Assembly: GCF_013359685.1 (NCBI RefSeq)
Contig: NZ_JABFMV010000007.1
Coordinates: forward strand, 1-64,000
From: Leifsonia sp. C5G2
GTDB taxonomy: Bacteria; Actinomycetota; Actinomycetes; Actinomycetales; Microbacteriaceae
DNA: 64,000 bases
Direction: 5' to 3'
This document shows, piece by piece, positions 1 to 7,680 of this stretch. A program made the translations under genes and the position numbers. How positions within the stretch are numbered: position 1 is the first letter of the stretch; every line of letters starts with the position of its first letter. The notes beneath the pieces were generated by a model. That model made no database searches, was not told the DNA's origin, and worked only from the letters and a program-made list of their open reading frames with translations.

Positions 1-47
1 ACTCCCTCTCCCACCCCCTGACCGAACCCGGCCCAGCCCCGGCCGCC

Positions 48-72
48 GAGTGGTGACATAGCGTCACCACTC
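48..72. promoter_or_regulatory. Perfect 10-bp inverted repeat, possible operator or terminator
   Basis: GAGTGGTGAC (48-57) is exactly complementary to GTCACCACTC (63-72), with a 5-nt centre. No T-run follows on either strand, so it could be an operator for a gene to the left of the window or a compact terminator. Which of the two cannot be decided from this sequence. Confidence 0.4.
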
Positions 73-116
73 GCGCCGGATTCCCCCGTTTACTCACCGC
101 TCGGCTGGGGTGAGCG

Positions 117-353
117 TTATGCGTCGGGGGCGGCGGGCTCCCGCGAGAGGGACTCGACGTACGTGTAGGTGGCACTCGCGGGCCACCCGTCGGCGTCGAG
201 CAGCGCGTAGACGTCGAACTCCAGCATCCCGCCACCGCCCGCTGCGCGCCGCAGGGTGCGCGGCGGCGCGTCCGACGCGGCGCGCACGGTCACCGTCTGC
301 GGCTCCGTGCCGGAACGCAGAAGGCGGGCGCGGAAGGTGGTGGTCCGGGTCAT
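117..353 (-). CDS. Small hypothetical protein (78 aa)
   Basis: I do not recognise this 78-residue protein. It starts MTRTTTFRARLLRSG and ends in a short acidic, alanine-rich tail. It has no signal peptide, membrane segment or cysteine cluster. The composition suggests a small soluble beta-rich domain (alternating V/T/R, a GGGGMLEFDVYALLD core). It lies downstream of the sugar ABC operon on the same strand, 45 bp after xylH stops, but probably has its own expression: GAGAGT sits 6 nt before the ATG, a weak leaderless-type -10. A reading frame overlapping on the other strand looks like a shadow. No function is proposed. Confidence 0.55.
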   Translation of the reverse strand: MTRTTTFRARLLRSGTEPQTVTVRAASDAPPRTLRRAAGGGGMLEFDVYALLDADGWPASATYTYVESLSREPAAPDA

Positions 354-383
354 CCCACCACTCTCCCACGCCCGCCCCGGGGC

Positions 384-400
384 AGGGACCTCAGGTCCCT
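384..400 (-). terminator. Short hairpin at the 3' end of the xyl ABC operon
   Basis: AGGGACC (384-390) and GGTCCCT (394-400) form a perfect 7-bp stem with a 3-nt loop. The right arm overlaps the xylH stop codon. There is no U-tract, so termination activity is only a suggestion. Confidence 0.35.
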
Positions 401-1682
401 AGGCTTGGCCGTGCGACTCGCGCGACCGCCGCGACAGCGAGTCGATGATGACCGCGAGCAGCAGCACCGCACCGGTGATCATGAAGCGGTACGACGAGTC
501 CAGGTTCAGCAGCGTCAGGCCGTTCGAGATCGACTGGATGACCAGGATGCCGAGCAGCGCCGACCACGCGGAGCCGCGTCCGCCGAAGAGGCTGGTTCCG
601 CCGATGACCGCCGCCGCGATGGCGTTCAGGTTGGTGTCCGTGCCGCCCGACCCCGCGCCGACCGACGCGAGCCGCGCCGCCGCCAGCAGGCCGCCGACCG
701 CCGCGAACGTCGAGCAGAGGATGAACACGCTGATGAACACCCGGTTGACGCGGATACCGGCGCGGCGTGCCGCCTCCACCGAGCCGCCGACCGCGAAGAC
801 CGAGCGGCCCCAGCGGGTGCGGGTGAGTAGGAAGTTCATCACGATCACGAGCACCACGAAGAACAGGAACATCGCCCCGGTGCCGCGGTCGGTCGAGAGG
901 TACCAGACGCTGATGCAGAGCCCGACCAGCAGCAGGATCGCCTTCACCAGGACGACCGTCATCGACCCCTCCGACAGGCCGGCCTTCCTGCGCCGCACGT
1001 TGCGGCGGAAGTCGGACCAGAACATCCCGGCGGCCGCGACCACTGCGAGCGCGTACGCGGCCCACGGCGGGAGGAACCACTGCTGCGCGAACTGCACGAT
1101 CCAGGAGTCGTAGGGGATGTTGATCGAGCTGTTCGCGCCGAGGATCCACAGCTGCAGGCCGAGGAACCCGAGCAGTCCGGCCAGCGTGATCACGAAGCTC
1201 GGGACGCCGAACCGGGTGAACAGGAAGCCGTACAGCAGGCCGATCGCCGACCCGGCGAGGATGGCGACGATCACCGTGAGCCACAGCGGCCAGTGCAGCT
1301 GGGTGAAGCCGACGCCGAGGATGGCGGCCGCGACACCGCTGACCGAGCCGACCGACAGGTCGATCTGGCCGAGCAGCAGCACCAGCACTATGCCGATGGA
1401 GATCGTCCCGATCGCCGCGCACTGCAGCGTCAGGTTGACGAGATTGTTGGCGCTGAGGAAGTTCGGGTTGAGGATCTGGAACACGACCCAGATGACCGCG
1501 AGCCCGATCACGACGGGAAGCGATCCGAGGTCGCCGACGCGCACGCGGCGGCCGAAGGTCCGCACGGCGCCGACGAGGCCCTCGTCGCGGATCAGCCGCT
1601 CGTCCTGAAGGTCGGCGGCGATCTGGGTGGGCGTCTCGCCGTCGATCAGCTCCGCACCCGTTGGCTGGTCTGCCTTGGTCAT
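399..1682 (-). CDS. xylH: Sugar ABC transporter permease, XylH-like
   Basis: Membrane permease of a carbohydrate ABC importer of the XylH/RbsC family, 427 aa. After a hydrophilic N-terminus of about 50 residues come roughly ten hydrophobic helices. The family signature GQIDLSVGSVSGVAAA sits near residue 110, after the typical NFLSANNLVNL stretch. A polar insert with RRNVRRRKAGLS near the middle (about residue 240) matches the longer XylH-type proteins. The ATG overlaps the end of xylG by 4 bp, showing translational coupling, and the gene is last in a xylF-xylG-xylH order. The substrate is inferred to be xylose from the XylF-like binding protein and the ROK repressor; another pentose or hexose is possible. 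Confidence 0.85.
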   Translation of the reverse strand: MTKADQPTGAELIDGETPTQIAADLQDERLIRDEGLVGAVRTFGRRVRVGDLGSLPVVIGLAVIWVVFQILNPNFLSANNLVNLTLQCAAIGTISIGIVLVLLLGQIDLSVGSVSGVAAAILGVGFTQLHWPLWLTVIVAILAGSAIGLLYGFLFTRFGVPSFVITLAGLLGFLGLQLWILGANSSINIPYDSWIVQFAQQWFLPPWAAYALAVVAAAGMFWSDFRRNVRRRKAGLSEGSMTVVLVKAILLLVGLCISVWYLSTDRGTGAMFLFFVVLVIVMNFLLTRTRWGRSVFAVGGSVEAARRAGIRVNRVFISVFILCSTFAAVGGLLAAARLASVGAGSGGTDTNLNAIAAAVIGGTSLFGGRGSAWSALLGILVIQSISNGLTLLNLDSSYRFMITGAVLLLAVIIDSLSRRSRESHGQA

Positions 1683-2515
1683 GCTTCCGGGCTCCGTTCC
1701 GGGGTCTCTTCGGCTTCCATGAGCCGTTCGGCACGGCGCACGACCACATTGTCCGTCGCGCCGGTGATGGCGGAGATGATCTCCTCGTAGCTGACCTCCG
1801 GCACGCGGAAGTCGCCGTTGTTGCGTCCGAGGCGCAGCACCGCGACGCGGTCGGCGACGGCCTGCACGTCGGCCATGTTGTGGCTGATCAGGATGACCCC
1901 GAGGCCGCGCTCGCGCAGCCGCTCGATCAGGTTGAGCACCTCGGCGGTCTGGGCCACGCCGAGGGCCGCGGTCGGCTCGTCGAGGATGACCACGCGCGGG
2001 TCGCCGATCAGCGAGCGGGCGATCGCGACGGTCTGCCGCTGGCCGCCGGAGAGCGAGGCGACCGCGATCCGGACCGAGGGGATGCGCGCCGAGAGCTGGC
2101 GCAGCAGGGTCCAGGAGCGCTGCTCCATCTCCTCCTCGTCCAGCGTCCCGTGCGTGATCTCACGGCCGAGGAAGAGGTTGGAGACGACGTCGAGGTTGTC
2201 GCAGAGGGCGAGGTCCTGGAAGACGGTGGCGATCCCGAGCTCGCGCGATGCGGCGGGCGACGGGATGCTGACCTCCTGACCGTCGAACTCGATCGTCCCG
2301 ACGTCCTGGGGGTGGACGCCGGCGAGGATCTTGACGAGCGTCGACTTGCCGGCGCCGTTGTCGCCGACGAGGGCGACCACCTCACCGGGGTAGACGTCGA
2401 GGTGGATGTCGGTGAGCGCTTGGACGGCGCCGAATCCCTTCGAGATCCCGCGGAGGGAGAGGACGGGCCTGCGGCTGGACCGCTCCTCGTCCACGATGGC
2501 GGATTCCATGGTCAC
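1679..2515 (-). CDS. xylG: Sugar ABC transporter ATP-binding protein, XylG-like
   Basis: Cytoplasmic ATPase of the sugar importer, 278 aa. It carries Walker A GDNGAGKST near residue 52, the ABC signature LSGGQRQTVAIARS and Walker B RVVILDEPTAAL, then an H-loop (ISHNM). It has one nucleotide-binding domain, unlike the fused two-domain enteric XylG of about 510 aa, so it presumably works as a homodimer, as single-domain actinobacterial homologues do. The GTG at 2515 is chosen because GAAGGAGA lies 5-6 nt upstream; an ATG two codons later is possible. It is separated from xylF by a 124-bp gap holding a strong hairpin, and overlaps xylH by 4 bp. Confidence 0.87.
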   Translation of the reverse strand: MTMESAIVDEERSSRRPVLSLRGISKGFGAVQALTDIHLDVYPGEVVALVGDNGAGKSTLVKILAGVHPQDVGTIEFDGQEVSIPSPAASRELGIATVFQDLALCDNLDVVSNLFLGREITHGTLDEEEMEQRSWTLLRQLSARIPSVRIAVASLSGGQRQTVAIARSLIGDPRVVILDEPTAALGVAQTAEVLNLIERLRERGLGVILISHNMADVQAVADRVAVLRLGRNNGDFRVPEVSYEEIISAITGATDNVVVRRAERLMEAEETPERSPEA

Positions 2516-2574
2516 GGCGTTCTCCTTCGAGCTGTGCTCAGCATGCTTCCTGTTCTCAGGCTAGAGCGGAACCA

Positions 2575-2623
2575 CCCGGCCCGGGGTGCGCTTTTCCGTG
2601 GTGGACGCGCATCCCGGGCCGGG
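2575..2623 (-). promoter_or_regulatory. Strong intercistronic hairpin between xylF and xylG
   Basis: Perfect 11-bp GC-only arms (2575-2585 and 2613-2623) are stacked on a 4-bp GCGC/GCGC helix (2588-2591, 2607-2610) with a 15-nt loop. It follows the xylF stop directly. Such hairpins commonly protect or partly terminate the upstream message, so that binding protein is made in excess of ATPase and permease. That role is inferred. Confidence 0.6.
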
Positions 2624-2639
2624 GTTCCTATCGGGTTTC

Positions 2640-3761
2640 TTACTTGATGCCGTACTTGTCGCACGCCGCCTTGTAGTCCGCGGTGCAGATCTTCGCGACG
2701 GAGTCGGGGCCGTAGAAGTTGTCCGCCACGACCGTCGACTCGATGTTGTCGGTGGTCACCGAGACCGGCTTCAGCAGGATCGAGGCGATCTTGGCTCCGC
2801 CCGCGGTCTCCACCTCCGTGGTCTGCTCGGACGGCTTCTGGCCCTTGGTGAGCGCGATGGCGAGAGTCGCCGCCTGCTCGGCCTCCGGCTTCAGCGCCTT
2901 GTACACGGTCATGTACTGGTCGCCGATCAGGATGCGCTGGATGCCCGCGAGCTCCGCGTCCTGTCCGGTGACGGGCGGGAGCGGGTTGACGTTGGCCGCC
3001 TTCATGGCCGCGATCGCGCCACCGCCGGTGCCGTCGTTCGCCGCGTAGACGCCCTTGATCTGGTCCTTGAACTGCGAGACCTGGCCGGACACCCAGTCCT
3101 GGGCCTTCGCGGGGTCCCATCCTGGGGTGTCGAACTCGGCGAGCACCTTGTAGCCGCTGGAATCGATGACGCTGTGCGCGCCCTTCTTGAACAGCGTGGC
3201 GTTGTTGTCCGTGGGCGAGCCGTTGACCATCAGGATGCCGGCGCCTGCGGGCACGCCGTCCTTCTTCAGCTTGTCGACGAGCGCCGTGGCCTGCAGCTGA
3301 CCGACCTTCTCGTTGTCGAACGAGATGTAGTAGTTCAGGTCCTTGCTGTTGATCAGGCGGTCGTAGGAGATGACCGGCACGTTCTTCGCCTTGGCCTCGC
3401 CGACGATGGATGCCGCCGCCTCGCCGTCGAACGGGTCGAGGACGAGGACCTTGACGCCCTGCGTGAGCATCGACTCCGCCTGCTGCTGCTGCTTGCTGGC
3501 GTCGCCGTCCGCGTTCGCGTAGAGGACCTTGCAGCCGGAGCAGAGCTCCTTGATCTTCGCCTCGAAGAACGGCTTGTCCGCCGACTCGTATCGTGCTGTG
3601 ACCGAGTCGGGCAGGAGGAGGCCGATCTGGGCGTTGGCGGCGTCGTTGGTGCTTCCCCCACCCGAGCCGTTTCCGGAACCGTTCGAACACGCTGTGAGGG
3701 TGACGGCTGTGAGCAGGATCGCGGCCGACGCGATGACCGCTCTCTTGGTGGCGATCTTCAT
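2640..3761 (-). CDS. xylF: Sugar ABC transporter substrate-binding lipoprotein, XylF-like
   Basis: Extracellular solute-binding lipoprotein of the periplasmic-binding type 1 fold, 373 aa. The start ATG at 3761 has CGGAGGTT just upstream; a longer in-frame start at 3851 would remove the signal-peptide logic and run through the promoter. The N-terminus MKIATKRAV plus a hydrophobic stretch ends in the lipobox LTAC, followed by a Gly/Ser/Asn linker. The mature part shows the XylF-like pattern IGLLLPDSVTARYESADKP, then DPFDGEAAA, the ISYDRLI hinge strand and GVYAANDGTGGGAI. It is the first gene of the importer operon and lies downstream of its presumed ROK repressor. Confidence 0.87.
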   Translation of the reverse strand: MKIATKRAVIASAAILLTAVTLTACSNGSGNGSGGGSTNDAANAQIGLLLPDSVTARYESADKPFFEAKIKELCSGCKVLYANADGDASKQQQQAESMLTQGVKVLVLDPFDGEAAASIVGEAKAKNVPVISYDRLINSKDLNYYISFDNEKVGQLQATALVDKLKKDGVPAGAGILMVNGSPTDNNATLFKKGAHSVIDSSGYKVLAEFDTPGWDPAKAQDWVSGQVSQFKDQIKGVYAANDGTGGGAIAAMKAANVNPLPPVTGQDAELAGIQRILIGDQYMTVYKALKPEAEQAATLAIALTKGQKPSEQTTEVETAGGAKIASILLKPVSVTTDNIESTVVADNFYGPDSVAKICTADYKAACDKYGIK

Positions 3762-3806
3762 TGAAAAACCTCCGATTCGGGTCCGCCTTCGTTGGCGGCT
3801 GCGTTG

Positions 3807-3848
3807 AGTGTGCCAGCCGAGGGATTTGGCGTCAAGACTTGAATTCAA
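3807..3848 (-). promoter_or_regulatory. xylFGH promoter with palindromic operator
   Basis: Reading the minus strand, TTGACG (3830-3835) and CACACT (3807-3812) are spaced 17 bp apart, a plausible sigma-70-type promoter 46 bp upstream of the xylF start. Immediately upstream of the -35 lies the 10-bp palindrome TTGAATTCAA (3839-3848), a good candidate binding site for the adjacent ROK regulator. Two CGAAAG direct repeats (3851-3856, 3873-3878) lie further upstream. Confidence 0.5.
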
Positions 3849-3899
3849 CACTTTCGATAACGGTTCGAGACGCTTTCGGGGGACACGGTGAGAGCGGTT

Positions 3900-5081
3900 T
3901 CAATACGAGACGCCGGACGACGTGATCGAAACGCAGTCCACGGCGTAGGCGACGGCGCCCAGAGCGGCCGCGCGGATGCCCAGCTGACCCTGGACGATGT
4001 CCGGCATCAGGTCGGGGTTGACGATGATCGAGCGTTCGACGGCGTGCCGCATCGGGCCGAGCAGGATCTCGCCAGCGCGGGCCAGCTCACCGCCGACCAC
4101 GACCCGCTCCGGATCGATCAGGTTGCACAGGTTGGCGGTCGCGACGCCGATGTGCCGGCCGGCATCCCCGATCGCGCGGATGCAGCGGGCGTCGCCCGCC
4201 ATCGCCTGCAGCACGACATCCCCGAGCTTCAGGCTGCCGAGGTGGTCTCGCAGCTCGTCCAGGATGGCGGGGCCGCCGGCCAGCGCCTCCAGGCAGCCGC
4301 GGTTGCCGCAGCGGCAGAGGGGTCCGTTCTCGCGGATCGTGGTGTGCCCGAACTCGCCCGCGACGCCGTGGTTGCCGCGGAACAGCTGGCCGTTGAGCAG
4401 CAGCCCCGCGCCGATCCCGTCGCCGATGTCGAGCGTGATCGTGTTGCGCTTTCCGCGTCCGGCCCCGAACCGCGACTCGCCGAGCGCGCCGAGGTTCGCG
4501 GAGTTGTCCACGAACACCGGGCGCTTGATCCGCCGCTCCATCGAGTCCGCGATCACGACGCCGTCCCAGCCGCGCATGATGCCGCTGCGGGCGATCGTCC
4601 CGGTGGCCCGGTCGATCGGCGCGGGCACGGCGATGCCGACGGCGAGCAGGTCGTCGCGGGACGCGTCCACCGACTCCAGCATGTCGTTCAGCAGCAGCGA
4701 GACCTTGTCGAGCTCGTTGTCCGCGCGGTGATCCCGCGCAAGCGGCATGTGGTTCTCTGCGACCACGGTGTGGGCGACGTCGGCGAGAGCCACCCGGAGG
4801 TGCCGCGTCGAGAAGTGCACGCCCACCACCAGGCCGAGGGCGTGCGCGAGCGTGACGTGCTGGGCGCGCCGGCCCGAGCGGATGCTCTGCGTGGTGTGCA
4901 GCACGCCGGAGGTCGAGAGCTCCTTGACGATGTTGGACACCGTCGCGGGGGAGAGTCCCGTCGCGCCGGCCAGTTCGACCTGGGTCAGACCGCCGTGCTT
5001 CTTGATGGCGTCGACGATGCGGGCTCGGTTGGCTTCACGAAGTGAAGTCTGCGAACCCGGAGTCCGTCGCTGCGTTGCCAC
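3900..5081 (-). CDS. ROK-family transcriptional repressor, XylR-like
   Basis: Sugar-responsive repressor of 393 aa. An N-terminal winged helix (about residues 15-65, with GLTQVELAGATGLSPATVS as the helix-turn-helix) is fused to a ROK sugar-kinase-like domain. The ROK zinc motif is intact: GEFGHTTI followed by CRCGNRGCLE. The phosphate-binding segment DIGDGIGAG is present. GTG at 5081 is chosen because TATCCT lies 7 nt upstream (leaderless pattern) and it gives the usual family length; the frame stays open upstream without a ribosome site. It precedes xylF in the same orientation with a promoter between them, so it likely represses the importer until xylose or a derivative binds. Confidence 0.82.
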   Translation of the reverse strand: MATQRRTPGSQTSLREANRARIVDAIKKHGGLTQVELAGATGLSPATVSNIVKELSTSGVLHTTQSIRSGRRAQHVTLAHALGLVVGVHFSTRHLRVALADVAHTVVAENHMPLARDHRADNELDKVSLLLNDMLESVDASRDDLLAVGIAVPAPIDRATGTIARSGIMRGWDGVVIADSMERRIKRPVFVDNSANLGALGESRFGAGRGKRNTITLDIGDGIGAGLLLNGQLFRGNHGVAGEFGHTTIRENGPLCRCGNRGCLEALAGGPAILDELRDHLGSLKLGDVVLQAMAGDARCIRAIGDAGRHIGVATANLCNLIDPERVVVGGELARAGEILLGPMRHAVERSIIVNPDLMPDIVQGQLGIRAAALGAVAYAVDCVSITSSGVSY

Positions 5082-5188
5082 GACGAGAAGGATACATGCA
5101 GGCCATCGGAGCCGCTCTCCGAGTGAAAGTAATCGGTTTGTGAGCTTCGCACGGCCCTCCCGGGCCACCGGCTTGGCAGGATAGACCT

Positions 5189-5575
5189 ATGGCCGACCTG
5201 CACGTTCACCCTGACCGTCTTGAGATCCACCTCACGCGGGCCGAGAAGGTGCTGGCCATGAAGCGGGAAGACCTGGTGGTGCCGCGCGACAGCATCCGGT
5301 CCGTCGCCATCACCGAGGATCCGTGGATCTGGATCCGCGGCATCCGGGCGCCCGGTGCGGCCGTGCCGCTCACGCTGTCCCTCGGCACCTGGAAGTTCCA
5401 CGGCGGCAAGGACTTCCTGCTCATCAAGGGCAAGCAGCGCGCGGCCGTCGTCATCGACCTGGACGGCGAGGAGTACTCCCGCATCATCGTGTCGACGCCG
5501 CACGCGGCCCGGCTGGTGGAAGCGCTGCGGGTCGACGGCAGCGAACTCGCGGCCGATGGCGGCGTCATCGACTGA
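5189..5575 (+). CDS. Conserved hypothetical protein, PH-like fold suggested
   Basis: A 128-residue soluble protein of unknown function, with no signal peptide or membrane helix. Alternating hydrophobic residues and motifs such as LHVHPDRLEIHL, VPRDSIRSVAITEDPW and KDFLLIKGKQRAAVVIDL suggest a beta-barrel like the bacterial PH-type domains, ending in a helix (TPHAARLVEAL). CAGGAT lies 6 nt before the ATG, consistent with leaderless expression. It is divergent from the ROK gene and convergent with the first DUF1304 gene. The fold assignment is a guess from the pattern only. Confidence 0.6.
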   Translation: MADLHVHPDRLEIHLTRAEKVLAMKREDLVVPRDSIRSVAITEDPWIWIRGIRAPGAAVPLTLSLGTWKFHGGKDFLLIKGKQRAAVVIDLDGEEYSRIIVSTPHAARLVEALRVDGSELAADGGVID

Positions 5576-5587
5576 GGGCCGCCCGTC

Positions 5588-5977
5588 TCAGGTGTTCTCG
5601 GCGATCACGAACAGGATGAGCGCCGCGAGCGGGAGCACGCCCTGCAGCAGGGCCGCCCGCCAGTACCGGCGGCCGGTGGTGACGAGCACGAGCGACGCGA
5701 GCACCATGCACGTGCCGCAGAAGAAGATGAGCCCGAACCCGACCTGGCGCAGCGTCGTCCAGTAGAGGGCGAGGCCCACCACCGCGCCGCCGGCGAGGAA
5801 CAGGTTGTAGAAGCCCTGGTTGTACGCCATCGGCCGCACGACGTCGGCGTCCCGCTGGTTCCGGAGGCCGAACCGCCGCCAGACGCCCGGCGCCGCCCAT
5901 ATCACGCTCTGCATCGCGAAGAAGCCGAGGTGCACGATCGCCGCCGCCGCGAGCAGGACGCTGCCGATGATGGCCAT
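5588..5977 (-). CDS. DUF1304 family membrane protein (copy 1)
   Basis: Integral membrane protein of 129 aa with four predicted helices. The family hallmark RPMAYNQGFYNLFLAGGAVVG sits in the second half-repeat, and FFAMQSVIWAAPGVWRRFGL follows helix 1. The function of DUF1304 is not established. TATCCT lies exactly 6 nt before the ATG, so the gene looks leaderless; this -10 overlaps that of the divergent FAD monooxygenase. A paralogue (7247-7645) lies on the other side of that monooxygenase in the same orientation, suggesting a local duplication and perhaps a shared role with the flavoenzyme. Confidence 0.82.
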   Translation of the reverse strand: MAIIGSVLLAAAAIVHLGFFAMQSVIWAAPGVWRRFGLRNQRDADVVRPMAYNQGFYNLFLAGGAVVGLALYWTTLRQVGFGLIFFCGTCMVLASLVLVTTGRRYWRAALLQGVLPLAALILFVIAENT

Positions 5978-5983
5978 GCCGGG

Positions 5984-5993
5984 AGGATACGCT
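5984..5993. promoter_or_regulatory. Overlapping divergent leaderless -10 boxes
   Basis: Minus-strand TATCCT (5984-5989) serves the DUF1304 gene and plus-strand TACGCT (5988-5993) serves the FAD monooxygenase. The two hexamers overlap by 2 bp in a 23-bp intergenic space, so each -35 region would lie inside the other gene and RNA polymerase could not occupy both at once. Confidence 0.55.
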
Positions 5994-6000
5994 GCCGTGC

Positions 6001-7236
6001 ATGGAGACGCTGCAGACGACGTGCGTCATCGCCGGGGGAGGCCCCGCGGGCATGATGCTCGGGCTGATTCTCGCCCGCAACGGAGTGGATGTGGTGGTGC
6101 TGGAGAAGCACGCCGACTTCTTCCGCGACTTCCGCGGGGACACCATCCACCCGTCCACCATCGGGGTGCTGGGCGAGCTGGGCCTGCGTGAGCGGTTCCT
6201 CGGCCTGCCGCACACCAGCGTGCCGCGCCTCGATGTCGTGGTGAACGGCAACCGCGTGCACGCGATCGACTTCGGGAGGCTGCGGCCGCCGGACGACTTC
6301 CTCGTGCTCGCCCCGCAGTGGGACTTCCTGAACTTCCTAGCCGCTGAGGCGGCGGCGTACCCGAACTTCCGGCTGCTGATGAGCACGGAGGCGAACGAGT
6401 TGATCTGGGACGCCGACGCGGTGCGCGGTGTGCGCGTGACCGAGCCGGACGGGTCGCGGGAGATCCGCGCCCGCCTCGTCGTCTCGGCCGACGGGCGCGG
6501 CTCCGAGCTCCGCGGGCAGGCCGGGCTTCGTCCCCGCCGGTTCGGGGTGCCGATCGACGTGCTGTGGTTCCGCCTCCCGAGCCCCAAGGACCAGCCCGCG
6601 CACACCCTCGCGTACATCGGGGGCGGCGGGATGGTGGTCACGATCGAGCGCGACGACTACCTCCAGGTGGGGCTCGTCATCGCGAAGGGCGGCTTCGGCC
6701 GGCTGCAGGAGGGCGGCCTCGGCGCCTTCCGGGCCGCGGTGGAGCAGGCCGCCCCTCACCTGCACGCGGTGCTCTCGACGGTGACCGAGTGGGACCAGGT
6801 CAAGCTGCTCAGCGTCCAGATCGACCGGCTGCCGCGCTGGTACCGGCACGGCTACCTGGCGATCGGGGATGCCGCGCACGCCATGTCTCCCGCGTTCGGT
6901 GTCGGCGTCAACTACGCAGTCCAGGATGCCGTCGCGGCCGCCAACGTGCTCGCCGGTCCGCTGCGGGAGGACGTCGCCCCATCGCACGGGATCGACCTGC
7001 GGCTGCTGGATGCGATCCAGCGCAGGCGGGTGCCTCCGGTCGCCGCGATGCAGCGCATCCAGCTCGCGGCGCACCGCTTCATCTCGCGGCCGGAGGGCGT
7101 GCGGCTGCTGCCCGACCCGCTCCCGGCGCCGCTGCGGCTGGCGCTCGTCGGGGTGACCCCGGCGATGCAGGCGGTCAGTTCGCGCCTGATCGGGCGGGGG
7201 CTCCGGCCGGAGTCGGTCGCGGCGGAGCTGCGCTAG
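6001..7236 (+). CDS. FAD-dependent monooxygenase (PHBH-type fold)
   Basis: Flavoprotein of 411 aa of the group A aromatic hydroxylase type. The N-terminal dinucleotide-binding motif is GGGPAGMMLGLILARNG, followed by VVVLEKH. The second FAD motif GDAAHAMSPAFGVGVNYA lies near residue 290, and the middle signature SADGRGS near residue 163. The substrate is unknown; such enzymes hydroxylate aromatic or polyketide-like compounds using NAD(P)H and oxygen. The ATG at 6001 has TACGCT 7 nt upstream. It is flanked on both sides by DUF1304 membrane proteins on the opposite strand. The C-terminus has a hydrophobic, arginine-rich end that could associate with membrane. Confidence 0.82.
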   Translation: METLQTTCVIAGGGPAGMMLGLILARNGVDVVVLEKHADFFRDFRGDTIHPSTIGVLGELGLRERFLGLPHTSVPRLDVVVNGNRVHAIDFGRLRPPDDFLVLAPQWDFLNFLAAEAAAYPNFRLLMSTEANELIWDADAVRGVRVTEPDGSREIRARLVVSADGRGSELRGQAGLRPRRFGVPIDVLWFRLPSPKDQPAHTLAYIGGGGMVVTIERDDYLQVGLVIAKGGFGRLQEGGLGAFRAAVEQAAPHLHAVLSTVTEWDQVKLLSVQIDRLPRWYRHGYLAIGDAAHAMSPAFGVGVNYAVQDAVAAANVLAGPLREDVAPSHGIDLRLLDAIQRRRVPPVAAMQRIQLAAHRFISRPEGVRLLPDPLPAPLRLALVGVTPAMQAVSSRLIGRGLRPESVAAELR

Positions 7237-7246
7237 GGCTGCGGGG

Positions 7247-7645
7247 TCAGCTCTCGCCGTTGGCGATGCCGATCAGCAGCAGCACGAGGCCGATCAAGGG
7301 CAGGATGCCCTGGATGATCGCCGGCCGAAGGTATCCGCGCCCGGTCGTCGTCAGCACCACGGCCGCGGCGATCATGCACGCGGTGGTGAAGATGATGAGC
7401 GCGAGCCCGGCGATGTGCTGCCCGACGCCGTACAGGATCAGGCCGACGATGGCGCCGATGGCGAGGAACAGGTTGTAGAACCCCTGGTTGTACGCCATCG
7501 GGCGCGTCGTGTCCGCCGCCTGCTGACTGGCGACCCCGAAGCGCTTCCAGACCGTCGGGCGCGTCCACGCGACGCTCTCCATGAAGAAGATCGCGATGTG
7601 GAGCGCGGCGGCGAGGGTGACCACGACGGTGGCGAGGACGATCAT
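7247..7645 (-). CDS. DUF1304 family membrane protein (copy 2)
   Basis: Second DUF1304 protein, 132 aa, starting MIVLATVVVTLAAALHIA. It has four predicted membrane helices and the same RPMAYNQGFYNLFLAIGA hallmark as the copy at 5588-5977, plus FFMESVAWTRPTVWKRFGV after helix 1. The start at 7645 is fixed by TATGCT exactly 6 nt upstream; a longer in-frame reading to 7942 is antisense to the neighbouring oxidoreductase and is not credible. The two copies align along their length but are clearly diverged, so the duplication is not recent. The role is unknown. Confidence 0.82.
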   Translation of the reverse strand: MIVLATVVVTLAAALHIAIFFMESVAWTRPTVWKRFGVASQQAADTTRPMAYNQGFYNLFLAIGAIVGLILYGVGQHIAGLALIIFTTACMIAAAVVLTTTGRGYLRPAIIQGILPLIGLVLLLIGIANGES

Positions 7646-7680
7646 GGCGCCAGCATACCGACGGGTCTGCCCCGCGCCCG

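Noticed and set aside
2640-3851. Longer start for xylF at 3851
   Set aside because: It would add 30 residues before the signal peptide and run through the promoter. ATG 3761 has a strong ribosome site and places the signal peptide at the N-terminus.
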